Below, piece by piece: positions 58,151 to 64,000 of a stretch of DNA of 64,000 bases. The stretch comes from Agromyces terreus. Lineage in GTDB: Bacteria > Actinomycetota > Actinomycetes > Actinomycetales > Microbacteriaceae. Position 1 is the stretch's first letter, and each line of letters starts with the position of its first letter. The stretch covers positions 186,001-250,000 of the forward strand of contig NZ_WBIS01000003.1 in assembly GCF_009749465.1 (NCBI RefSeq). The letters are read 5' to 3'. A program made the translations under genes and the position numbers. The notes beneath the pieces were generated by a model. That model searched no databases, had not been told where the DNA came from, and saw only the letters and a list, made by a program, of their open reading frames with translations.

Positions 58151-58899
58151 GCGGGGGTCCCCTCGTAGGTCTTGGCTCCGGTGATGTAGCCGATGACGTC
58201 CTCGTTGTTCGTCTCGCTCGCCTTGACGGACGCCACCATCTGGCCGAGGTAGAGCACGCTGATGTAGTCGGCGACCTCGAACACGTCGACCAGGTTGTGG
58301 CTGATGAGGATCACCGACACGCCCTGCTCGGCGAGGCGCTTCACGAGGGCGAGCACCTGCGCCGTCTGCGCGACGCCGAGCGCCGCGGTCGGTTCGTCGA
58401 GGATGACGACCTTCGCCTTCTTCAGCACCGAGCGCGCGATCGCGACGGTCTGGCGTTGGCCGCCCGAGAGCGAGGAGACCTTCTGCCGCACGGACTTGAC
58501 CGTGCGCACCGAGAGCTGCCGGAGCGTCTCGGCGGCCTCGCGCTCCATGCGGCCCTCGTCGAACGTGCCGGCCGAGAGCTCCTCCCGGCCGAGGAACATG
58601 TTCTGCACGATGTCGAGGTTGTCGCAGAGCGCGAGGTCCTGGTACACGACCTCGATGCCGAGGTCGCCGGCATCGCGCGGGCTGTGCAGGGTCACGGGCG
58701 AGCCGTCGAAGAGCACCTGGCCGCCGTCGTAGGGCTGCACGCCGGCGAGCCCCTTGATGAGCGTCGACTTTCCGGCGCCGTTGTCGCCGACGAGGGCGGT
58801 GATCTTGCCCGGGTAGGCGGTGAAGTTCACGCCCTTCAGCACGTCGACGGGCCCGAAGCTCTTCACCACCCCCTTGAGCTCGATGATCGGCATGTCCAT
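58147..58899 (-). CDS. Sugar ABC transporter ATP-binding protein (single-domain)
   Basis: A 250-residue ATPase. Walker A is GDNGAGKST (residues 38-46), Q-loop VVYQDLALCDNL, signature LSGGQ (144-148), Walker B VVILDEPTAALG (from 164) and H-loop VILISHNL. Only one nucleotide-binding domain is present, whereas XylG/RbsA/MglA-type importers of this class normally carry two fused domains (~500 residues). The ATG at 58899 follows AAAGGA; an ATG two codons later is also possible. It would have to work as a homodimer, as in FrcA. Confidence 0.92.
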   Translation of the reverse strand: MDMPIIELKGVVKSFGPVDVLKGVNFTAYPGKITALVGDNGAGKSTLIKGLAGVQPYDGGQVLFDGSPVTLHSPRDAGDLGIEVVYQDLALCDNLDIVQNMFLGREELSAGTFDEGRMEREAAETLRQLSVRTVKSVRQKVSSLSGGQRQTVAIARSVLKKAKVVILDEPTAALGVAQTAQVLALVKRLAEQGVSVILISHNLVDVFEVADYISVLYLGQMVASVKASETNNEDVIGYITGAKTYEGTPA

Positions 58900-59009
58900 G
58901 CCGGGTCCTTTCTCTGGGGAACTGCGCTGTCCCGTGGGGGTGTTCATGCTGGGGCGGGAGGCCCCGGGGCGAGCGTGCGTCCCGGAGCCTCCCGTCGGTT
59001 CGGTCCGCG

Positions 59010-60074
59010 TTATCCGACGCCGTGGGCCGCGCAGGCGTCGGCCACGTCGTCGGTGCAGATCTCGGCCGCGTCGGCGTTGCCGTCGTCGACGACCTGCTGG
59101 ACGTCGTCGGGGCCGACGAGGATCGGCGTGACCGCGATGTACGGCGTGCCGTCGTCGAGCTGCTTGTCGACCGAGGGGGTCTCGCCGTTCAGGAGCTTGA
59201 TGGCGAGGTCGGATGCCGCGTCGGCTTCGAGTCCGAACGGCTTGTAGACCGTGGCGGTCTGCTTGCCGAGGAGCACGTTCTGGAGGCCGGCGACCGAGGC
59301 GTCCTGACCCGAGACGGGAACGGTGAGGCCGTTCTTGTCGAGGATCGTGATGACGCCGGCGGCGTTCGTGTCGTTCGCGACCCAAACGGCGTCGACCTTG
59401 CCGCCGAGGGCGGTGAGGGCCTGCTCGAAGTTGGTCGCGGACTTGTCGCCGTCCCAGACGCCCGGGGGCTCCTGGGCGGGGGTGATGCCGGCGGGCTCCA
59501 TGACGCTCACAGCACCGTCGTGGAACATCTTGGCGTTGCCGTCGGCGGGGTCGCCGCCCATGTAGACCACGGTCGCGGAGGCCGGGTCCTTGCCGGCGGC
59601 CGCGAGCCCGTCGAGGATCGACTGGCCCTCGAGCGCTCCGACCTCCTCGTTGTCGAACGAGACGTAGTAGTCGGCGCCCTCGATCGGACGGTCGTAGGCG
59701 ATGACCGGGATGCCCTGATCCTGCGCCTTCGTCGTGACCGCCACGGCCGCGCCGTTGTAGTCGACGAGGAGCATGACGCCGCAGCCCTTGCTGAGCTGCT
59801 GGTCGGCGATGGTGGCGTACTTGCTGGTGTCGCCCTGGGCGTTCTGGATGTCGGCCTCGAAGCCGGCGTCGGTGATCGCCTTCTCGAGGGCGGGGCGGTC
59901 GCCGTTCTCCCAGCGCGGCGATGATGCCGCATCGGGCAGGATGACGCAGGCACGCGTGGCGGCCTCTCCGCCGCCTCCGTCCCCTCCGTCGCCGCTGCCG
60001 CCGGAGCACCCCGCGAGCATCAGCATCGATGCTCCGGCGAGGGCTGTGATCGAGATCAATGAAGACGTCTTCAT
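59010..60074 (-). CDS. Sugar ABC transporter substrate-binding lipoprotein, XylF-like
   Basis: A 354-residue secreted lipoprotein. The signal peptide (MKTSSLISITALAGASMLM) ends in the lipobox LAGC with Cys23, followed by a Gly/Ser/Asp linker. The binding fold has IPVIAYDRPIEGADYYVSFDNEEVGALEGQ, which resembles XylF (YDR...DYYISFDN), plus YMGGDPADGNAKMFHDGA and VSGQDASVAGLQNVLLGKQ. D-xylose is the expected ligand given the neighbouring xylA and xylB. First gene of the three-gene transport operon; AAGGGGAG precedes the ATG. Confidence 0.9.
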   Translation of the reverse strand: MKTSSLISITALAGASMLMLAGCSGGSGDGGDGGGGEAATRACVILPDAASSPRWENGDRPALEKAITDAGFEADIQNAQGDTSKYATIADQQLSKGCGVMLLVDYNGAAVAVTTKAQDQGIPVIAYDRPIEGADYYVSFDNEEVGALEGQSILDGLAAAGKDPASATVVYMGGDPADGNAKMFHDGAVSVMEPAGITPAQEPPGVWDGDKSATNFEQALTALGGKVDAVWVANDTNAAGVITILDKNGLTVPVSGQDASVAGLQNVLLGKQTATVYKPFGLEADAASDLAIKLLNGETPSVDKQLDDGTPYIAVTPILVGPDDVQQVVDDGNADAAEICTDDVADACAAHGVG

Positions 60075-60211
60075 CGTTCTCCCCTTCTCGTGGTGAGTGT
60101 GCAGGACATTCACTGCTGCCGCGTCTGCACTGACGGCGGCATGAGGATACTGACTGCTCTGTAAGCAAATCGGTAGACCGGCGCGGGTAACGATCGAATA
60201 ACGCCGGACCG

Positions 60212-60229
60212 GATGTGACACGTCACATC
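60212..60229. promoter_or_regulatory. Palindrome GATGTGAC-AC-GTCACATC
   Basis: Eight-base perfect arms with a two-base centre, about 140 bases before the substrate-binding protein ATG. The TGTGA/TCACA halves are those of CRP/GlxR sites, but the spacing is shorter (4 instead of 6), nearer to FNR-type geometry. A carbon-catabolite or other global regulator is possible. Confidence 0.45.
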
Positions 60230-60309
60230 AAAGGCGGAAAACGGTTCTTCGCAGTGCTGGCCACGATGGCCCTGTCACATTCCGGAATCGACCCCCTCTG
60301 CAACCTCGT

Positions 60310-60326
60310 GACCCCATTTCGGGGTC
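60310..60326 (-). terminator. Hairpin downstream of xylB
   Basis: GACCCC-ATTTC-GGGGTC folds as a six-base-pair stem with a five-base loop about 47 bases past the xylulokinase stop. No U-tract follows on the minus strand. It probably separates the xylAB and transport transcripts. Confidence 0.45.
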
Positions 60327-60372
60327 GAATCGATTCGGCGAGCGGATGCCGCCGCCGAGAGGCCGATCGCGA

Positions 60373-61788
60373 TCATGACCGGCCCTCGGCCGCGGCCGCT
60401 CCGGCCGCCCGTGCATACCGTTCGCGGATGCGCGGACGGTGATCGCTCGGCAGGCTCGCGGCGATCTCGAGCGCCCACTCCGGGCGTCGGCCGGTGAGCG
60501 CCCACGCCGCCTGGCGGGCGGCGCCGTCGGCCACGTACTCGCCCGGCGCGGGCACCGTGATCGGGGCGTCGAACACCTGCGCCGCGATCGCGCGCACCGC
60601 CGGGTTCTGGGCCGCGCCGCCGATGAGCAGCACGCGGTCGGCGGCGACGCCGAGCGCGGTGACCGCGTCGAGCCCGTCGGCCAGGCCGCACAGCATGCCC
60701 TCGATCGCGGCGCGCGCGAGGTTCGGCGGCGTCGTGTTCGCGAGGGTCAGCCCCTCGATCCGGGCGGTCGCGTCGGGCAGGTTCGGCGTGCGCTCGCCCT
60801 CGAAGTAGGGCACGAGCACGGCGCCGGATGCCCCGGGCTCGGCGTCGAGCGCCAGGCGTCCGAGTCCGTCGTGGTCGACGCCCAGCACGCGGGCGAACGC
60901 GTCGAGCACGCGGGCCGCGTTGAGCGTGGCGACGAGGGGGAGCGACCGGCCGGAGGCGTCGGCGAACCCGGCCACGGTTCCGGATGCGTCGACGATCGCG
61001 GCATCCGTCACCGCGAAGACCGTGCCGCTCGTGCCGATCGAGACGACCACGTCGCCCGGCGCGGCGTCGAGCCCGAGCGCGGCCGCGGCGTTGTCGCCCG
61101 CGCCGGCGCCCACGACGATGCCGTCGGGTGTGCGCCCCGGCGACTCCGACGGGCCCAGCACGCGCGGCAGCACCGCGTCGTGGCCGAGCGCGCGCACGAA
61201 CAGCTCGCGGTCGTAGCCCGCCGGGCCCCAGTACGCGGTGCCGCTCGCGTCGGAACGGTCGGTCGTGAGCTCCTCGAGCACCGGCCCGAGCGGCGACTCG
61301 CCGGCCGGCCCGTAGCCGCGCAGGCGCCAGGTCAGCCAGTCGTGGGGGAGGGCGACCGCGGCGACGCGGGCCGCGGCATCCGGTTCGGCGTCGCGCAGCC
61401 AGCGCAGCTTCGTCGCCGTGAACGAGGCCACCGGCACGACCCCGGTGCGGCGCGCGTACGCGTCGGCGCCCACCTCGTCGATGAGGTCGAGCGCCGCCTG
61501 CGCCGAACGCGTGTCGTTCCAGAGCAGGGCGTCGCGGATGACGCGGCCGCCCTCGTCGAGCACGACCATGCCGTGCTGCTGCCCGCCGATCGCGATCGCC
61601 TCGACGCCGTCGAGCCCGCCCGCATCCGCGATGGCCGAGAGCAGCGCGCCCCACCACGCGGCCGGGTCGACCTCGGTGCCGTCGGGGTGGGGTGCGCGGC
61701 CGGAGCGCACGAGCGCCCCCGTCGCGGCATCCCGGATCACGATCTTGCAGGACTGGGTCGACGAGTCGACTCCGGCCACGAGCGTCAT
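60373..61788 (-). CDS. xylB: Xylulokinase
   Basis: A 471-residue FGGY-family kinase. [19 protein letters not shown] at the N-terminus is the phosphate-1 loop, [28 protein letters not shown] carries the xylulokinase-specific GQxHG and WNDxR, then [15 protein letters not shown] (phosphate-2) and [23 protein letters not shown] (adenosine motif). Reaction: D-xylulose + ATP to xylulose 5-phosphate. Lies 147 bases after xylA on the same strand, with a large structured element between. The ATG matches the family start. Confidence 0.95.
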   Translation of the reverse strand: MTLVAGVDSSTQSCKIVIRDAATGALVRSGRAPHPDGTEVDPAAWWGALLSAIADAGGLDGVEAIAIGGQQHGMVVLDEGGRVIRDALLWNDTRSAQAALDLIDEVGADAYARRTGVVPVASFTATKLRWLRDAEPDAAARVAAVALPHDWLTWRLRGYGPAGESPLGPVLEELTTDRSDASGTAYWGPAGYDRELFVRALGHDAVLPRVLGPSESPGRTPDGIVVGAGAGDNAAAALGLDAAPGDVVVSIGTSGTVFAVTDAAIVDASGTVAGFADASGRSLPLVATLNAARVLDAFARVLGVDHDGLGRLALDAEPGASGAVLVPYFEGERTPNLPDATARIEGLTLANTTPPNLARAAIEGMLCGLADGLDAVTALGVAADRVLLIGGAAQNPAVRAIAAQVFDAPITVPAPGEYVADGAARQAAWALTGRRPEWALEIAASLPSDHRPRIRERYARAAGAAAAEGRS

Positions 61789-61842
61789 GTGCACCTCTTC
61801 TGGGGTTCTCGTTCGGTCGTGCTCATGGGGTCGTCTCCGACC

Positions 61843-61919
61843 GGATGCAGGAACTTCTCGGATGCCGCGGGCGTGTCGCCGAGTCGCCGCGGGCGTGTCG
61901 CCGGGAAGTTCCTGCATCC
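61843..61919. repeat. Structured element between xylA and xylB
   Basis: A 15-bp perfect inverted repeat (GGATGCAGGAACTTC at 61843-61857 and its complement at 61905-61919) extendable to about 19 bp, enclosing two perfect 18-bp direct repeats, GCCGCGGGCGTGTCGCCG, at 61864-61881 and 61886-61903. The element fills the gap between xylA stop and xylB start and would form a large hairpin in the xylAB mRNA. Confidence 0.85.
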
Positions 61920-61935
61920 CGGGGCGACCGGAGGG

Positions 61936-63126
61936 TCAGCGGGCGCCGAGCAGGTGCTCGGTCGCGAGTTGCTGCAGGCGCACGAAGCCGCCGCCCTTGC
62001 CGCCGAGGTAGGCGTCGGCGTCGAAGTCCTCGTATGCCGAGCGGTCGGCGAGGAACTCGTCGTAGGACTCTCCGGGGTTCAGCGTCGGGGTCGACAGCTC
62101 GAACACCTTCGCGGCCTCGAGCGCCTCCTGCACCTCGGGGTCGGCGCGGAACGCCGCGGCGCGCTCCTTGAGGAGCAGGTAGGTGCGCATGTTCGCGGCG
62201 GCCGAGTCCCAGACGCCGGTCTCGTCTTCGGTGCGCGAGGGCTTGTAGTCGAAGTGGCGGGGGCCGTCGTAGGCGGGCACGCCGCCGGGGCCGCCGTTCT
62301 CGAGCAGGTCGACGAGCGCGAACGCGTTGTGCAGGTCGCCGTGGCCGAACACGAGGTCCTGGTCGTACTTGATGCCGCGCTGGCCGTTGAGGTCGATGTG
62401 GAAGAGCTTGCCGTGGTAGAGCGCCTGGGCGATGCCGGCGGCGAAGTTGAGCCCGGCCATCTGCTCGTGGCCGACCTCGGGGTTCAGGCCCACGAGTTCG
62501 GGGCGCTCGAGCGAGTCGATGAACGCGATCGCGTGGCCGAGCGTGGGCAGCAGGATGTCGCCGCGGGGCTCGTTGGGCTTGGGCTCGATCGCGAAGCGGA
62601 TGTCGTAGCCCTTGTCGGTGACGTAGTCGCCCAGCAGGTTCACGGCCTCGCGGTAGCGCTCGAGCGCCTGGCGGATGTCCTTCGCGGAGTCGTACTCGGC
62701 GCCCTCGCGGCCGCCCCACATGACGAAGGTCTTCGCGCCGAGCTCCGCGCCGAGGTCGAGCTGGCGGAACACCTTGCGCAGGGCGAAGCGGCGCACGTCG
62801 CGGTCGTTGGCCGTGAAGCCGCCGTCCTTGAAGACGGGGGCGCTGAAGAGGTTCGTGGTCACCATCGGCACGATCAGGCCGGTGTCGTCGAGCGCGCCCT
62901 TCAGGCGGTCGATCTGCGTCTGGCGCTCGGCATCGCTCGAGCCGAACGCGAAGAGGTCGTCGTCGTGGAAGGTGAGTCCGTACGCGCCGAGCTCGGCGAG
63001 CTTCTCGACGGCGTGCACGACGTCGAGGGGCTTGCGGGTCGGGCCGCCGAACGGGTCGGTGCCGTTGTAGCCGACCGTCCAGAGGCCGAAGGAGAACTTG
63101 TCGTCGCGGGTGGGCGCGCTGGCCAT
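61936..63126 (-). CDS. xylA: Xylose isomerase
   Basis: A 396-residue class I (Actinoplanes/Streptomyces-type) xylose isomerase. Active-site residues are His54 and Asp57 in [11 protein letters not shown], Glu181 and Lys183 in [13 protein letters not shown], Glu217 and His220 in [10 protein letters not shown], and Asp245 in HIDLNGQRG; the metal site is complete. Converts D-xylose to D-xylulose. First gene of the xylAB unit, divergent from a LacI-family gene with an operator between. AAAGGCGG precedes the ATG. Confidence 0.97.
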   Translation of the reverse strand: MASAPTRDDKFSFGLWTVGYNGTDPFGGPTRKPLDVVHAVEKLAELGAYGLTFHDDDLFAFGSSDAERQTQIDRLKGALDDTGLIVPMVTTNLFSAPVFKDGGFTANDRDVRRFALRKVFRQLDLGAELGAKTFVMWGGREGAEYDSAKDIRQALERYREAVNLLGDYVTDKGYDIRFAIEPKPNEPRGDILLPTLGHAIAFIDSLERPELVGLNPEVGHEQMAGLNFAAGIAQALYHGKLFHIDLNGQRGIKYDQDLVFGHGDLHNAFALVDLLENGGPGGVPAYDGPRHFDYKPSRTEDETGVWDSAAANMRTYLLLKERAAAFRADPEVQEALEAAKVFELSTPTLNPGESYDEFLADRSAYEDFDADAYLGGKGGGFVRLQQLATEHLLGAR

Positions 63127-63156
63127 GGGTGATCCGCCTTTCAGCGTCATCGGTGA

Positions 63157-63179
63157 TTTGTTGGCAGGTACAACATAAA
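63157..63179. promoter_or_regulatory. Candidate XylR operator over the xylA -10
   Basis: TTTGTTGGCAGGTACAAC followed by ATAAA has the arms TGTTG and CAACA (63159-63163 and 63171-63175) with a seven-base spacer. It overlaps the -10 TATGTT of the xylA promoter (63172-63177), so a repressor here would block it. Confidence 0.6.
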
Positions 63180-63200
63180 CCCGGGGCTCGCGCGCCGCAA
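63172..63200 (-). promoter_or_regulatory. xylA promoter
   Basis: Minus strand TTGCGG (63200-63195), 17 bases, TATGTT (63177-63172). It reads towards xylA at 63126, leaving a leader of about 40 bases. Confidence 0.6.
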
Positions 63201-63203
63201 GTC

Positions 63204-63233
63204 TCGATACCGCGCAACTTTCGCGGATATGAT
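63204..63233 (+). promoter_or_regulatory. Leaderless promoter of the LacI-type xylose regulator
   Basis: TCGATA (63204-63209), 18 bases, TATGAT (63228-63233), seven bases before the ATG at 63241 and with no ribosome-binding site in between, indicating a leaderless transcript. Confidence 0.6.
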
Positions 63234-63240
63234 TCGAAAC

Positions 63241-64000
63241 ATGAAGACGGATGCCGCGGGCGAGCGAGTCACCCTCGCCGAGATCGCCGAGGAGACCGGC
63301 GCGAGCCTCTCGACCATCTCGAAGGTGCTGAACGGGCGCACGGACGTCTCGAAGGCCACGAGGGAGCGCGTCGAACGCGTGCTCCGCGACCGCGGCTACG
63401 TGCGCCGGGGCGCCGGCCGCTCGGAGTCGCGGCCCGAACTGCTCGAGCTCGTCTTCCACGGGCTCGACCCCATCTGGTCGATGGAGCTCATCGGCGGTGT
63501 CGAGGCCGTCGCGAAGGAGCACGGGCTCAGCGTCGTGCTCACCGTGAGCGGCGACCGGCACGCGCCCGACCCCGACTGGATCGAGGGCGTCATGCGCCGC
63601 CGCCCGGTGGGGGTCGTGCTCGTGTTCTCAGAGCTCTCGCCCGAGTACCGCGAGCGGCTGCGCGCACGCGCCATCTCGTTCGTGATCGTGGACCCCGCCG
63701 GCGACCCCTCGCCCGACGTGCCGAGCGTCGGCTCGGCGAACTGGTCGGGCGGCCTCGCGGCGACACGGCATCTCATCGAACTCGGGCACCGGCGCATCGC
63801 GACGATCACGGGCCCCGAAGACATGATGTGCTCACTCGCGCGCCTCGACGGCTACCGCAGCGCGATGAACTCCGCCGGGCTCCCGATCGACCCCGACTGG
63901 GTGCGGTTCGGCACGTTCGAGGTGGCTGGCGGCCGTGACCGCGCGCGCGGCATGCTCGCGCTGCCCGCCGACCGCCGGCCCACCGCGATCTTCGCCGGCA
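63241..64000 (+). CDS. LacI-family regulator of the xylose operon (partial)
   Basis: The first 253 codons of a LacI-type repressor; the rest is beyond the right edge. [42 protein letters not shown] (residues ~10-48). Ligand domain: [100 protein letters not shown]. Divergent from xylA with 114 bases between. The hinge has lost the usual LARG helix motif and reads [18 protein letters not shown]. Expected ligand is D-xylose or xylulose. Confidence 0.92.
   Translation, partial: MKTDAAGERVTLAEIAEETGASLSTISKVLNGRTDVSKATRERVERVLRDRGYVRRGAGRSESRPELLELVFHGLDPIWSMELIGGVEAVAKEHGLSVVLTVSGDRHAPDPDWIEGVMRRRPVGVVLVFSELSPEYRERLRARAISFVIVDPAGDPSPDVPSVGSANWSGGLAATRHLIELGHRRIATITGPEDMMCSLARLDGYRSAMNSAGLPIDPDWVRFGTFEVAGGRDRARGMLALPADRRPTAIFAG

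Larger units (their letters stand above)
60075..60372. other. Intergenic region between transport operon and xylulokinase
   Basis: About 300 bases. Near the transport genes it must hold their promoter, which I could not place with confidence. It contains an inverted repeat GATGTGAC-AC-GTCACATC (60212-60229), resembling a CRP/FNR-type half-site pair but with a four-base rather than six-base spacing between TGTGA and TCACA, and a hairpin (60310-60326) downstream of xylB. Confidence 0.6.

Noticed and set aside
60439-63132. 897-codon open frame on the plus strand across xylB and xylA
   Set aside because: Antisense shadow of two genes with complete active sites; it also crosses their intergenic hairpin.
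1-64000. RNA genes (tRNA, rRNA, riboswitch)
   Set aside because: No tRNA-like clover-leaf sequence, rRNA segment or recognisable riboswitch core was found by eye on either strand.

Overview
The window is chromosomal DNA from a very GC-rich actinobacterium, most likely a member of the Microbacteriaceae (an Agromyces- or Microbacterium-like organism). This rests on the extreme GC bias at third codon positions, frequent GTG starts, many translationally coupled ATGA/GTGA gene overlaps, leaderless-looking promoters, a mycobacterial-type LigB, DHA2 and SulP transporters, and abundant GGATGC/GCATCC hexamers of the kind common in that family. I see no rRNA, tRNA, transposase, prophage or CRISPR array. 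The family assignment is inference; the gene content is read from the sequence.

Layout. 0-4 kb: end of a methyltransferase, a DUF427 gene, and a DUF2306 / histidine kinase / NarL-type response regulator operon. 4-11.5 kb: housekeeping and stress genes (EEP nuclease, FAD oxidoreductase divergent from an XRE-cupin regulator, CoA-type Nudix hydrolase, NmrA-like reductase, DHFR-like protein, ATP-dependent DNA ligase LigB). 11.6-15.7 kb: a compact MFS transporter / sulfatase / LacI module behind a strong promoter carrying a perfect 20-bp operator. 15.7-23.2 kb: mixed singletons. 23.4-26.6 kb: a visibly less GC-rich accessory segment with small membrane proteins, an ECF-like sigma factor coupled to a membrane partner, an XRE/DUF2975 pair, a GrpB remnant and an isolated DtxR/IdeR-type iron box in front of a duplicated DUF1540 gene. 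27-37.6 kb: MBL hydrolase, Nudix, carotenoid-desaturase-like oxidoreductase, lipase maturation factor homologue, DHA2 efflux pump, AI-2E family permease, SulP transporter and an Eis-like acetyltransferase.

37.7-64 kb is dominated by carbohydrate catabolism, organised as LacI-controlled modules. (i) 37.7-43.9 kb: TIM-barrel isomerase + DUF993 + Gfo/Idh/MocA dehydrogenase, with a LacI gene and a divergent second Gfo/Idh/MocA dehydrogenase; two operator-like sites share GGGAAAGCG. The substrate is unknown and this is the best candidate for an undescribed pathway. (ii) 44.5-49.1 kb: NAD-dependent epimerase/uronate-dehydrogenase-like protein, 5-dehydro-4-deoxyglucarate dehydratase, an enolase-superfamily enzyme and 2,5-dioxovalerate dehydrogenase, which together fit an oxidative uronate/hexarate route to 2-oxoglutarate; a divergent LacI gene lies beyond a promoter with two LacI-type operators. 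That LacI gene is followed by an M24-like protein, a GH42 beta-galactosidase and a glycerate kinase. (iii) 56.9-64 kb: xylose-type ABC importer, xylulokinase, xylose isomerase and a divergent, probably leaderless LacI-family regulator that runs off the window.

Repeats and structures worth attention: an 8-bp tandem repeat near the left edge, two copies of a dispersed palindromic element (one reaches into the coding 3' ends of two convergent genes), a 77-bp structured element with internal direct repeats between xylA and xylB, and several convergent-gene hairpins.
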